From Haloactinopolyspora alba (lineage in GTDB: Bacteria; Actinomycetota; Actinomycetes; Jiangellales; Jiangellaceae): 64,000 bases of DNA. Below are positions 25,610 through 34,696 of this stretch, one piece after another. How positions within the stretch are numbered: the stretch's first letter is position 1; every line of letters begins with the position of its first letter. The stretch covers positions 111,159 to 175,158 of the forward strand of contig NZ_PYGE01000011.1 in NCBI RefSeq assembly GCF_003014555.1. Reading direction: 5' to 3'. A program made the position numbers and the translations under genes. The notes under the pieces are model-generated. The model was not told where the DNA came from and searched no databases. It was given only the letters and a program-made list of their open reading frames with translations.

Positions 25610-26349
25610 CGTGCTCGCCTGCCCGTCAGCGACCTGAGCTGGCGCATCCGGTGCGCGGCGCCCCAGTGGGTGATGCGCCACAGCGCCTCGCGCATGACCG
25701 CGCCGTCCATCTTCGACTCTCCCTGCTCCCGTTCGACGAACGTGATGGGAACCTCGACCACCCGCAGGCCGGCGCGGACCGCCCGCCACGCGAGGTCGAC
25801 TTGGAAGCAGTACCCTTGCGACGCCACCTTGTCAAGGCCCAGCTCCCGCAACGCCGTGGCACGGAACGCGCGGTAACCGCCGGTGGCGTCTCGCAGGTTG
25901 GTGCCCAGTGCCAAGCGTACGTACAGGTTGCCGGCTTTCGACAGCACCTCGCGCCGCAGCGGCCAGTTGACGACCCGCCCGCCCGGGACGTAGCGCGACC
26001 CGAGCACCAGGTCGGAGTTGTCCAAGGCGTGCAGCAGATCGGGAAGCTGCTCCGGCTGGTGCGAGCCGTCCGCATCCATCTCGACCAGGACGTCGTAACC
26101 GCGCTCGAGCCCCCACCGGAAACCCGCCACGTACGCGGCGCCCAGGCCTTGTTTGCCCTGCCGGTGCAGAACGTGCACGTTCTCGTCCAGCTCGGCCATC
26201 TCGTCGGCGATCGCACCGGTACCGTCCGGGGAGGCGTCGTCGGCGACGAGCACGTGCGCCTCCGGCACGACGGTACGCACGCGCCCGATCGCCTTCGCGA
26301 TGGTCAGCGCCTCGTTGTACGTCGGGACGACGACCAGGACGGCACTCAT
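25606..26349 (-). CDS. ppm1: Polyprenol-phosphate mannose synthase
   Basis: A 247-residue GT2 enzyme transferring mannose from GDP-mannose to polyprenol phosphate on the inner membrane face. This supplies protein O-mannosylation and lipoglycan synthesis. Motifs are VVVPTYNEALTI (nucleotide site), VADDASPDGTG, the metal-binding EMDADGSHQPEQLP and YCFQVDLAWRAV. There is no C-terminal membrane anchor, as expected for the actinomycete type. It overlaps lnt by four bases, a two-gene version of the fused Ppm1 of mycobacteria. Confidence 0.94.
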   Translation of the reverse strand: MSAVLVVVPTYNEALTIAKAIGRVRTVVPEAHVLVADDASPDGTGAIADEMAELDENVHVLHRQGKQGLGAAYVAGFRWGLERGYDVLVEMDADGSHQPEQLPDLLHALDNSDLVLGSRYVPGGRVVNWPLRREVLSKAGNLYVRLALGTNLRDATGGYRAFRATALRELGLDKVASQGYCFQVDLAWRAVRAGLRVVEVPITFVEREQGESKMDGAVMREALWRITHWGAAHRMRQLRSLTGRRAR

Positions 26350-27890
26350 CGCGCACTCACTTCCGCCATCTCCGGGGCCTCGGGCTCGGCGCCGTCCTCG
26401 CCGCCGCGGGAGTTGCGCCGGGAGCTCACCAGGGCGAATCCCAGGACGCCGGCGCCGATCGCGGTCAGCACCCACTCCGGCCACGCGCCGATGGTGGTGG
26501 CCAGTGTCGTCTCGTCGACCAGCGGCACCTCGGTGACCATGACGTCTCGGGTGAACAGCTCCGCGCGGTCGCGGACCTCACCGTCCGGGGCGACGATCGC
26601 GCTGACACCGGCCAGCGCGGACACGATGACGGTACGCCCGTGCTCGAACGCGCGGACCTGCGACTGCGCCAGCTGCTGTTCGGTCATCTCGGAGTAGCCG
26701 AACGTGGCGTTGTTGGTCTGTACGGTCAGGAACTGCCCGCCCTCGCGCACCGCGTCCCGCACGACCCCGTCGAAGGCGACCTCGAAGCAGATGACGTTGC
26801 CGATGGTCACCGGCCCGACCTCGAAGGTGCCGACCTCGTGGCCGGGCAGATGGTCGCGCGGCTGGCTCTTCACCGCGTCGGTGATGCGCTCGGCGATGCT
26901 CCGGAACGGGATGTACTCGCCGAACGGCATCGGGTGCCGCTTCACGTAGGTGTCGCCGGGGCCGGTCTCGGGGTCCCACAGGATCGAGGTGTTCTTGACG
27001 TTCTGCTGGTCCTCGGTGGGCACGATCGCGCTGACCAGCACCGGCGTGTCGACCGCCTGGACGGCGCCGTCGATGGCCTCGTACGTCTGGGCGTCGTGGA
27101 ACGGGCTGATGTCCGAGGAGTTCTCGGGCCAGATGACGACGTCGGGACGCTCTACCCGCCCGGCGTCGATGTCGGCGGCGAGTTGCTCGGTCGCCTCGAC
27201 GTGGTTCCCGGTGATCACGCGTGCCCGGTTGTTGTAGTCCAGGCCGGGCGCCGGGACGTTGCCCTGGACGACAGCGACGGTGGTCGACTCTCCGTTGCCC
27301 TCGAGCGGTTGCACCAGCAGCGGCGCTGTGAACAGTGCGCCGACGGCGGCGACGGCGCCGACGCGGACCCACATCCGGCGGGTGACGACGACCCACGCCA
27401 GCAGCCCGCCGGCGAGTGCGACCACGAACGACAGCCCGGGTGAGCCCGCCAGCGACGCGACGCTCAGCATCGAGCTCTCGGCCTGGGAGAACGCCAGCTT
27501 GCCCCAGGTGAAGCCGCCGTACGGGATCCGGCCGCGGACGGCCTCGTCGGCCACCCAGACCGCCGCGGTCCACACCGGCCAGCCGGGAACCCGCTGGACG
27601 GCGGTGACCCCGACGGCCAGCGGGATGAAGAACAGTGCCTCGAACACGCCGAGGATCAGCCACGGGATCGGGCCGGTCTCCATGCCGGTCCAGTGCAACA
27701 TCGGCACGAAGAAGCCCAGCCCGAACAGGAACCCGAGCAGGGCCGAGCGTTTCAACGTCTGTTCGCGGACCAGCAGCGCGAACGCCGCCACGACCGGTGC
27801 GGCCAGGAACCACAGGTCGAACGGCGGGAACGCGGTGATCAGCGCGGCACCGAGGACCGCCGCCCCGATACCGCGCGCTAGGTGACTCAC
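26346..27890 (-). CDS. lnt: Apolipoprotein N-acyltransferase
   Basis: A 514-residue membrane enzyme adding the third acyl chain to lipoproteins. About six N-terminal helices (residues 1-190) precede a nitrilase-like domain with Glu in VVIWPENSS, Lys in YVKRHPMPFGEYIP and Cys in IGNVICFEVAF, the full triad. One C-terminal helix follows. The GTG at 27890 has GGAG six bases upstream. In mycobacteria the homologous Lnt interacts with or is fused to Ppm1; the overlap here preserves that pairing. Confidence 0.94.
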   Translation of the reverse strand: MSHLARGIGAAVLGAALITAFPPFDLWFLAAPVVAAFALLVREQTLKRSALLGFLFGLGFFVPMLHWTGMETGPIPWLILGVFEALFFIPLAVGVTAVQRVPGWPVWTAAVWVADEAVRGRIPYGGFTWGKLAFSQAESSMLSVASLAGSPGLSFVVALAGGLLAWVVVTRRMWVRVGAVAAVGALFTAPLLVQPLEGNGESTTVAVVQGNVPAPGLDYNNRARVITGNHVEATEQLAADIDAGRVERPDVVIWPENSSDISPFHDAQTYEAIDGAVQAVDTPVLVSAIVPTEDQQNVKNTSILWDPETGPGDTYVKRHPMPFGEYIPFRSIAERITDAVKSQPRDHLPGHEVGTFEVGPVTIGNVICFEVAFDGVVRDAVREGGQFLTVQTNNATFGYSEMTEQQLAQSQVRAFEHGRTVIVSALAGVSAIVAPDGEVRDRAELFTRDVMVTEVPLVDETTLATTIGAWPEWVLTAIGAGVLGFALVSSRRNSRGGEDGAEPEAPEMAEVSAR

Positions 27891-28472
27891 GTGTGGAACT
27901 CCGTCCGACTCCCGATGACGCGGCCGCTGACCGGCTCACACCCTGCCCTCACCCGCCTGTCGGCGAGTGGCTCGCCCGAGCGTGGAACCTCAAGTGTGAC
28001 GCCGATCGGATGACCGTACAACGTCGGCCCCGGCGCTGGAGTGCCCGTGATGTCGCGATTGGCCGGGAAGCGTCCGAGGGACGCAGCCCGGCCGCCCTTC
28101 GGACCGGTCCGCGGGCGCCGCTGGATGCGACTCGCGGACCGTTGTCTACTGGGCGGGCCGGGCCCGACCTCGTCTCACCCCGTGCCGCAGCGGGTGGCGC
28201 GCAGGCGAGGCGCGCGAGCGTGGGCCTGGCTCACGAAGGATGCCCGGCTTCCCGTCGGGAAACCGCCCCTCGACCCCGGTCGCAGCACCCACCCAGGTCA
28301 CCGACCCGAGCGGTTCGTCCGCTGGTGGACTATCGCGACTTTGCTGCACGGACACCGAGAGTGTCAAGCTGCGCGGCGACCTGCGGAGACTCGATATCTT
28401 TGCAGGTCAACGTGGCCTTTCTTGCTCAGAATCGATCATGAAACGGTGTCGTTCGTCGGCGTGTCGCTCCCC
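27891..28472. other. 582-bp gene-poor stretch upstream of lnt
   Basis: No reading frame here has both a credible start and family-like composition. It must hold the lnt promoter. The right part is AT-richer (CTCGATATCTTTGCAGG near 28394; CAGAATCGATCATGAAACGG near 28428). I found none of the conserved blocks of RNase P RNA, tmRNA or SRP RNA. Purpose of the rest is unclear. Confidence 0.4.
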
Positions 28473-30065
28473 TCACTCGACCCAAACCGTACGTCCCCGG
28501 ACGACGGTCCAGCGGCACCGCGGCAGCGGCACCCCCGGCGAGAGGTCCGGCAGGCCCGGAACGCCCGACCGCGGGTCCGTCGACCACGCCGCGATCCGCT
28601 CGTCCGCCGCCTGGACCACCAGCTCCCCCGGCACCTCCCAGACCGCGAACGACGCCAGCATGCCGGGAGCCAGCACGCCGGCGTTCTCGATCCGTGCCGC
28701 ACGCCAGCCGCCGCGGGTCGCGGCGGAGAAGGCTCCGCGCGCGCTGATGCGGTGCTCGCGGACGTGGTGCTGGGCCGCCGCACGAACCGTCTCCCAGCCG
28801 GCCAGCGGCGTCACCGGAGAGTCGGATCCGAACGCCAGCAGCACTCCGGCCCTGGCCATGCTCGCGAACGGGTTGAGCGTTCCTGCCCGCTGCGCATCGA
28901 GCCGTTGCGCGTACATGCCATCAGGCCCGCCCCACGCCGCGTCGAAACCCGGCTGCACGCTCGCGGCGATGCCCAGGCGCGCCATCTCCGCCACCAGGTC
29001 CGGGTCCGGCATCTCCACGTGTTCGAGCCGGTGGCGGCAGGCCACCACCTCCGCCAGGCCGCACTGGCGGACCGCCTCGGCCACGGCCGTCACGCCGGTG
29101 CGGACCGCCTCGTCGCCGATGCAGTGGAACCCGGCCTGCAGGCCCGCCCGCGTGCACGCCACCACGTGCGCGGTCGCCTCCTCGACGTCGAGGTACAGCC
29201 GCCCGTACTCGCCGGGGGCGTCCGCGTAGTCGCCGGACAGCCGCGCGCTGCGCGAACCGAGCGATCCGTCGATGTTCAGGTCGCCCCCGGCGCCGGCCGC
29301 GCCGAACTCGCGGGCGCGTTCGACCTCGTGCAGTCCTCCCCAGTACCCGATGACGTCCGGCACGTCCGGCTCACGGCCGAGCGCCAGCACCTCGGCGAAG
29401 TCGTCGGACTCGCTGATGTGCGGCGCACCCATCTCGTGCACTGCGCCGATCCCCCGGCTGGCGGCGTCGCGCAGCGCCTCCCTGCGCAGCGCACGCAGTC
29501 GCGTCCGGTCAAGAGAGCCGCGAGCCGCGTGCCGGGCCCGGTGGTGCGCGTCGCGGCGGACGGTGCCGTCGTCGTAGCCGTCGGCCGACTCGATGGTCCG
29601 GTCGGCCCGCAACACCGCCGACGACACCACCGCCGTGTGCACGTCCCGGCGCGCGAGGTACACCGGCGCTCCCCCGCCGGCGCGGTCGAGCTCGGCGCGG
29701 GTGGGAGCGCGCCGCTCCGGCCAGTCGCCCTCGTCCCAGCCGAATCCCAGCACCGCCTCGCCCGGGCGGCGGCGCGCGTGCTCGGCGACCCGGTCGAGCG
29801 CCTCGGGCACGCTCGCGACGGTCGTCAGATCGACCCCGTCACGGGCCAGGCCGGTCTCGGTGAGGTGCACGTGCGCGTCCACGAACGCCGGCGCGACCAG
29901 GGCGTCCTCCAGGTCCACGACGTCGGTCGCGTCGTCGGCGTGCACGTCGGCCGCGCCCTCGGGGCCCACCCAGGCGATGCGGTCGTCCACCACGAGCATC
30001 GCGGTGGCGAACGGGTCGGCAGGGCTGTAGATGCGGCCGTTGCGGTAGAGCGTGCTCGTGGTCAT
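28473..30065 (-). CDS. Amidohydrolase family 3 protein (YtcJ-like)
   Basis: A 530-residue metal-dependent hydrolase. The metal motif FVDAHVHLTETGL is near residue 65. IDGSLGSRSARLSGDYAD near 290 is characteristic of the YtcJ/NfdA group, and FHCIGDEAV, HRLEHVEMP and FGSDSPVTPLAGW supply the remaining metal ligands. The natural substrate is unknown; N-substituted formamides and related amides are used by some relatives. I start at the ATG at 30065 because GGAG lies ten bases upstream; a further in-frame ATG at 30074 is less likely. Its upstream region carries the 30151-30316 repeat array. Confidence 0.9.
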   Translation of the reverse strand: MTTSTLYRNGRIYSPADPFATAMLVVDDRIAWVGPEGAADVHADDATDVVDLEDALVAPAFVDAHVHLTETGLARDGVDLTTVASVPEALDRVAEHARRRPGEAVLGFGWDEGDWPERRAPTRAELDRAGGGAPVYLARRDVHTAVVSSAVLRADRTIESADGYDDGTVRRDAHHRARHAARGSLDRTRLRALRREALRDAASRGIGAVHEMGAPHISESDDFAEVLALGREPDVPDVIGYWGGLHEVERAREFGAAGAGGDLNIDGSLGSRSARLSGDYADAPGEYGRLYLDVEEATAHVVACTRAGLQAGFHCIGDEAVRTGVTAVAEAVRQCGLAEVVACRHRLEHVEMPDPDLVAEMARLGIAASVQPGFDAAWGGPDGMYAQRLDAQRAGTLNPFASMARAGVLLAFGSDSPVTPLAGWETVRAAAQHHVREHRISARGAFSAATRGGWRAARIENAGVLAPGMLASFAVWEVPGELVVQAADERIAAWSTDPRSGVPGLPDLSPGVPLPRCRWTVVRGRTVWVE

Positions 30066-30150
30066 CGGGGGCATTCTCCACGAGAACCCCCGGTGTCGCG
30101 CCCACGGCGTCCGCCCGCGTCGCCGCGCCCGCCATACTGATCTCCGAACC

Positions 30151-30316
30151 GTCACCTGATCACTGAATCGTCACCTGATCGTCCGAGCACTGCCGATCAG
30201 GTGATCAGCGCAGGTGCTGTGCCGGTATCGGCGTCACCTGATCATGTCCACGGACCGGACGCGAAACGATCAGGTGACACAGTGACGGGAATCCGCTCCG
30301 GAACGTCACCTGATCA
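30151..30316. repeat. Six-copy GTCACCTGATC motif array
   Basis: GTCACCTGATC or its complement GATCAGGTGAC occurs at 30151, 30170, 30195 (inverted, last two bases changed), 30233, 30268 (inverted) and 30305. Start-to-start spacings are 19, 25, 38, 35 and 37 bp. The whole array fits in the 327-bp gap between two minus-strand genes. It could be an operator cluster or an intergenic repeat family. Confidence 0.8.
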
Positions 30317-30392
30317 TCCCGGCCCGCGTCACCGGGCATCGGCCCGTCCGTCCCGACAACCCGCGTCAAACCACCGCGTCAAACCAACCGCG

Positions 30393-31571
30393 TCAACCGA
30401 AGCCGAAGCGGCTCAGCGCGAACGGGGTGAGGTCCAGGGTGGCCGCGCCGGTGGTGGCCAGCTCCGCGGTCGCCTCCCCGACGGCGGCGGAGTGCTTGAA
30501 CCCGTGCCCCGAGCACGGCGCGGCGATCACCACGTTCCGGTGCTCCGGGTGGTGGTCCACCACGAACCCGAAGTCCGGCGTCACGGTGTACAGGCACGAC
30601 GCGCTGCGCACCACTCCGGGGCCGAGCGCGGGGATGCGCCCGCGAACGCAGCGTTCGTACACCTCGGCCGTCTCGGCGTCGTCGACGGTACGCCGGACCG
30701 TGCCCGGGCCGGTCGCGTCAGCGTAGCGCTCGGTGCCGATCTTGACGCCGCCGGACGGGCCCTCGACCGCCGGGAACCCGTAGCACACGTCGTCCTCGCC
30801 GGAGCCGAACTGCCAGATGAACACCGGGCACCCGGCGGGATCGAACGCCGCGGCGTCGCCGTCCAGCCGGAACCAGGTCTGCAGCTGGCGGTAGACGGTG
30901 AACAGCCGCGCGAGTTCGGGCTCGAGCAGTTCCGGCAGCCACGACCCGGCGGCCAGCACGGCGACGTCCGCGCCGTACTCGCCCTGGTCGGTGCGTATCC
31001 GCACACCGTCGCCGTCCGGCACCACGTCGTGCACCACCTCGTCACGCCGCAGCTGCGCGCCGTGCCGGACGGCCAGCTCCAGCTGGACCCGGACCGCCTC
31101 CTCGGCCAGCACGAGGCCGGCTCCCGGCTCGTGGTAGCCGACGTGCTCGGCACCGGTGCGGAACTGGCCGAACTCGCGCCGCAGCTCGTCCGGGCCGAGG
31201 ACGCGGTGATCGATGCGGTGGCGCTGCGCCACCGCGATGGTGGAGGCGGCGAAGTCGTCGGCGCCGTGCATCGCCGCCGCGCCGGACGCGGGGCTGATGA
31301 GCAGCCCTCCGGTCGCGTGGAACAGCCGGGTACCGGACTCCTCCTCGAGCTCGCGCCACACCTCGTGGCTGCGGCGCACGAACGGCACGTAGGCCGCGCC
31401 CTCGCCCACGGCCTCGCGGGTGATGCGCGTCTCGCCGTGCGAGGACCCGTGCGAGTGCGGCGGCGCGTAGCGGTCGACGCCCAGCACCCGCACCCCGGAA
31501 GCCGCCAGCCGGCGGGTGGTGGCGCTGCCGACCGCACCGAGCCCGACGACGATCACCTCGTAGCGCTCCAT
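30393..31571 (-). CDS. N-methyl-L-tryptophan oxidase / monomeric sarcosine oxidase family
   Basis: A 392-residue flavoprotein oxidising N-methyl amino acids with release of formaldehyde and peroxide. The FAD-binding VVGLGAVGSATTRRLAASG lies at residues 9-27, HSHGSSHGETRITR follows, and APCSGHGFKHS near residue 355 holds the cysteine that carries covalent FAD in this family. The sequence is closest in feel to the MTOX branch. The gene stands alone; substrate uncertain. Confidence 0.9.
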   Translation of the reverse strand: MERYEVIVVGLGAVGSATTRRLAASGVRVLGVDRYAPPHSHGSSHGETRITREAVGEGAAYVPFVRRSHEVWRELEEESGTRLFHATGGLLISPASGAAAMHGADDFAASTIAVAQRHRIDHRVLGPDELRREFGQFRTGAEHVGYHEPGAGLVLAEEAVRVQLELAVRHGAQLRRDEVVHDVVPDGDGVRIRTDQGEYGADVAVLAAGSWLPELLEPELARLFTVYRQLQTWFRLDGDAAAFDPAGCPVFIWQFGSGEDDVCYGFPAVEGPSGGVKIGTERYADATGPGTVRRTVDDAETAEVYERCVRGRIPALGPGVVRSASCLYTVTPDFGFVVDHHPEHRNVVIAAPCSGHGFKHSAAVGEATAELATTGAATLDLTPFALSRFGFG

Positions 31572-31661
31572 CCCGCGAGGTTAACCCGCCCCCGGACGGG
31601 CGGCGAGGACCGTACGGGACGCGTCGAAGTTCTTTACCCGTTCGTTGGTGTTTCCGCCATG

Positions 31662-31698
31662 TTGTCCCTCTGTCGGGACCTGCTACCGTAAGACTTAC
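31662..31698 (+). promoter_or_regulatory. Promoter and palindromic operator of the lysine operon
   Basis: TTGTCC at 31662 and TACCGT at 31684-31689, spaced 16 bp, form a likely promoter. A palindrome, GTAAGACTTAC, at 31688-31698 overlaps the -10 end and is a candidate site for the Lrp-type regulator encoded at the far end of the operon. Confidence 0.55.
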
Positions 31699-31774
31699 CG
31701 TTCATTGCAGAACCGCGGGGAGATCTTCCCGCCGCAGTCGCACCCGTCCGCGCCGGCCGAGGAGGCTCGTCGAC

Positions 31775-33112
31775 ATGGCTGAACAGCTCAGCATCCCGGC
31801 GGAGGAGGTCCACACCGTCCTCGCCAAGCACCTGCTCACCGACGGGTTCAAGCTCGTCCTCGACCCGGTGGCCAGCAACGGCAGCTGGCTCGTCGACGCC
31901 CGCGACGGCCGCCGGTACCTCGACATGTACACGTTCTTCGCCTCCGCGCCGCTGGGCTGCAACCCGCCCGGCATCGTGCAGGACCCCGCGTTCATGGAGC
32001 TGCTCGCCTCGGTCGCCGCGAACAAGCCGGCCAACTCCGACGTCTACTCGGCGCATCTCGCCGAGTTCAGCGAGACCTTCATGCGGGTGCTCGGCGACCC
32101 GAAACTGCCGCACCTGTTCTTCGTCGAGGGCGGGGCGCTCGCCGTCGAGAACGCGCTCAAGGCGGCCTTCGACTGGAAGAGCCGGCACAACGAGGCGGCC
32201 GGGCGCGACCCCGAACTGGGCACCCGGGTGCTGCACCTGACCCGCGCCTTCCACGGCCGCAGCGGCTACACCATGTCGCTGACCAACACCGAGCCGGGCA
32301 AGACGGCACGGTTCCCGAAGTTCGACTGGCCGCGCATCGACGTCCCTGCCATCACGTTCCCGCTCGACGAGCACATGGACGAGGTCGTCGCCGCCGAGCA
32401 GCGCGCGCTGGAGCAGGCCCGCCGGGCCTTCGCCGAGCACCCGCACGACATCGCCGCGTTCATCGCCGAGCCGATCCAGGGCGAGGGCGGCGACAACCAC
32501 ATGCGCCCGGAGTTCCTGCAGGCCATGCAGGAGCTCACGCACCAGCACGACGCGCTGTTCGTGCTCGACGAGGTTCAGACCGGCGCCGGGCTCACCGGCA
32601 CCCCGTGGGCCTACCAGCAGCTCGGCCTCTCCCCCGACATCGTCGCCTTCGCCAAGAAGCTCCAGGTCGGCGGCATCATGGCCGGCGGGCGCATCGACGA
32701 GGTTCCGGACAACGTGTTCGCGGTGTCGAGCAGGATCAACTCCACCTGGGGCGGCGGGCTGGTGGACATGGTCCGCTCGCGGCGCCTGCTCGAGATCGTC
32801 GAGGCCGAAGGGCTGATCGAGGCGGCCGCCAGTAAGGGAGAGCGGTTCGTCGCCGGGCTGCGCGCGGTCGCCGACGCGGCCGGCGGCAGTGTCGGCAACG
32901 TCCGCGGCCGCGGTCTCATGATCGCCGTCGACCTGCCCGACGCCGCCACCCGCAACGCCGTCATCGCCGACCTGCGCGACAACGAGAGCGTCATCGTCCT
33001 GCCCTGTGGTGAGCGCGCCATCCGCTTCCGTCCGACACTGTCGGTGTCCGATGATGAGATCGAGATGGCCGTCGCGGCGTTCGGCCGCGCCGTCAGCCGC
33101 CAGACGTCGTGA
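31775..33112 (+). CDS. lat: L-lysine 6-transaminase
   Basis: A 445-residue class III PLP aminotransferase transferring the epsilon-amino group of lysine to 2-oxoglutarate, giving 2-aminoadipate 6-semialdehyde. Landmarks are LTRAFHGRSGYTMSLTN, FIAEPIQGEGGDNH, LFVLDEVQTGAGLTGT and the PLP lysine in AFAKKLQVGG. GAGG lies upstream of the ATG at 31775. It opens a four-gene operon; the following dehydrogenase takes its product. In some streptomycetes lat starts cephamycin synthesis, but no beta-lactam genes are here, so catabolism is the better reading. Confidence 0.93.
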   Translation: MAEQLSIPAEEVHTVLAKHLLTDGFKLVLDPVASNGSWLVDARDGRRYLDMYTFFASAPLGCNPPGIVQDPAFMELLASVAANKPANSDVYSAHLAEFSETFMRVLGDPKLPHLFFVEGGALAVENALKAAFDWKSRHNEAAGRDPELGTRVLHLTRAFHGRSGYTMSLTNTEPGKTARFPKFDWPRIDVPAITFPLDEHMDEVVAAEQRALEQARRAFAEHPHDIAAFIAEPIQGEGGDNHMRPEFLQAMQELTHQHDALFVLDEVQTGAGLTGTPWAYQQLGLSPDIVAFAKKLQVGGIMAGGRIDEVPDNVFAVSSRINSTWGGGLVDMVRSRRLLEIVEAEGLIEAAASKGERFVAGLRAVADAAGGSVGNVRGRGLMIAVDLPDAATRNAVIADLRDNESVIVLPCGERAIRFRPTLSVSDDEIEMAVAAFGRAVSRQTS

Positions 33113-33131
33113 GAACCGAGGAGTAGTCACC

Positions 33132-34685
33132 GTGTCCCGTCTCGTCACCTCCGTCGTCGACGGCAAGTCCCTCGACGCCGGGGAGTCGCCCCGACTGCAG
33201 TCGCTCAACCCGTCCAACCTTGACGACGTCGTCGCCGAGATCGACCCCGCGCCGCCGCGGGTGTTCACCAGCGCCGCCATCGTCGCCTCCAACGCACAGA
33301 AACAGTGGGCCGACGTCCCGTCGCCGGTCCGCGGCCGTGCCATCGCGCACATCGGCCGCGTCGTCGAAGAGAACAAGCAGACCCTCGCCGCCCTGGTCAC
33401 CCGCGAGATCGGCAAGCCGTACGGCGAGGCCCTCGGCGAGGTCCAGGAGATCGTGGACACCTGCGACTTCTTCCTGGGCGAGGGCCGCCGGCTCTACGGG
33501 CAGACCGTGCCCAGCGAGATGCCGGACAAGCAGCTGTTCACGTACCGCAACCCGGTCGGCACGGTCGCGGTCATCACGGCCGGCAACTTCCCGGTCGCGG
33601 TGCCGTCCTGGTACATCGTCCCCGCGCTGCTGGCCGGCAACACCGTCGTCTGGAAGCCCGCGGAGTACTCCGCGGCCATCTCGCAGGCGCTGCACGAGCT
33701 GTTCGTCCGCGGCGGCGGCCTGCCCGACGGCGTGCTGAACATCGTGCACGCCGACGGCCCGTCCACGTTCGCGGGGCTCGAGGAGTCCCTCGACGGCGGC
33801 TACATCGACAAGGTCGGCTTCACCGGCTCCCCCGAGGTGGGCCGCGAGATCGGCGGGCTGACCGGTCGGCACCTGCAGACCGCCTGCCTCGAGCTCGGCG
33901 GCAAGAACCCGCTGGTCGTCACACCCAGCGCCGACCTCGACCTCGCCGTCGAGGGTGCGCTGTTCTCCGGCTTCGGCACCGGCGGTCAGCGCTGCACGTC
34001 GCTCGGGACGGTCATCGTGCACGAGTCGGTGCACGACGAGTTCATGCGGCGGTTCACGGCGGCCGTCGACGCGGCCGTCGTCGGCGATCCGGCCGGTGAC
34101 GTGCTCATGGGCCCGCTGCTGGACGCCAAGTTCGCCGAGCGGTTCGAGAAGTTCCTCGGCTGGATCCAGCCGCAGCACACCGTGCACGGGCGCACCGGCC
34201 GCATCACCACGGCCAACCCGCGCCCCGGCTTCACCGGCGACGCCGCCGCCGGTCTGTACTACCACCCGGTCATCGTCGACGGCGTCCGCCCGGGCGACGA
34301 GATCTTCGACAACGAGACCTTCGGGCCCATCGTCGGGGTGACGACGTACTCCACCCTCGACGACGCCATCGATCTGGCCAACGCCCCCGGATACGGGCTG
34401 TCGTGCTCCATCTACACCAACGACGCGCGCGAGGTGTTCACCTACCGCGAGCGCATCGGCGCCGGCATGGTCAGCGTGAACAACTCCACGTCCGGGGCCG
34501 AGGCGCACCTGCCGTTCGGCGGCAACGGGAAGTCCGGCAACGGCTCGCGGCTGTCCGGGCTGTGGGTGCTCGACCAGTTCACCCGGTGGCAGTCGATGAA
34601 CTGGGACTACTCCGGCAAGCTGCAGAAGGCGCAGATGGACGTCACCGAGCTGACGCCCGACACCGGCTTCCGCCTCGAGAGCTGA
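33132..34685 (+). CDS. Aldehyde dehydrogenase, probable aminoadipate-semialdehyde dehydrogenase
   Basis: A 517-residue NAD(P)-dependent aldehyde dehydrogenase. The NAD-binding GFTGSPEVGREI, catalytic glutamate in LELGGKNPL and catalytic cysteine in GGQRCTSLG are all present. It is 20 bp after lat, with GAGGAG eight bases before the GTG at 33132. It is therefore expected to oxidise aminoadipate semialdehyde (or its cyclic piperideine form) to 2-aminoadipate. The long form with an inserted loop near residue 360 differs from the shortest bacterial ALDHs. The substrate is by context. Confidence 0.88.
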   Translation: MSRLVTSVVDGKSLDAGESPRLQSLNPSNLDDVVAEIDPAPPRVFTSAAIVASNAQKQWADVPSPVRGRAIAHIGRVVEENKQTLAALVTREIGKPYGEALGEVQEIVDTCDFFLGEGRRLYGQTVPSEMPDKQLFTYRNPVGTVAVITAGNFPVAVPSWYIVPALLAGNTVVWKPAEYSAAISQALHELFVRGGGLPDGVLNIVHADGPSTFAGLEESLDGGYIDKVGFTGSPEVGREIGGLTGRHLQTACLELGGKNPLVVTPSADLDLAVEGALFSGFGTGGQRCTSLGTVIVHESVHDEFMRRFTAAVDAAVVGDPAGDVLMGPLLDAKFAERFEKFLGWIQPQHTVHGRTGRITTANPRPGFTGDAAAGLYYHPVIVDGVRPGDEIFDNETFGPIVGVTTYSTLDDAIDLANAPGYGLSCSIYTNDAREVFTYRERIGAGMVSVNNSTSGAEAHLPFGGNGKSGNGSRLSGLWVLDQFTRWQSMNWDYSGKLQKAQMDVTELTPDTGFRLES

Positions 34686-34696
34686 GGGCTCCGCGA

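Noticed and set aside
27891..28472. RNase P RNA, tmRNA or SRP RNA gene
   Set aside because: None of the conserved blocks of these RNAs is present on either strand.
30151..30316. CRISPR array
   Set aside because: Units are only 11-12 bp, appear in both orientations and have irregular short spacers; no cas genes nearby.
31775..34685. lat plus aldehyde dehydrogenase as start of a cephamycin-type cluster
   Set aside because: No ACV synthetase, isopenicillin synthase or other beta-lactam genes; the following E1 and glutaryl-CoA dehydrogenase indicate catabolism.
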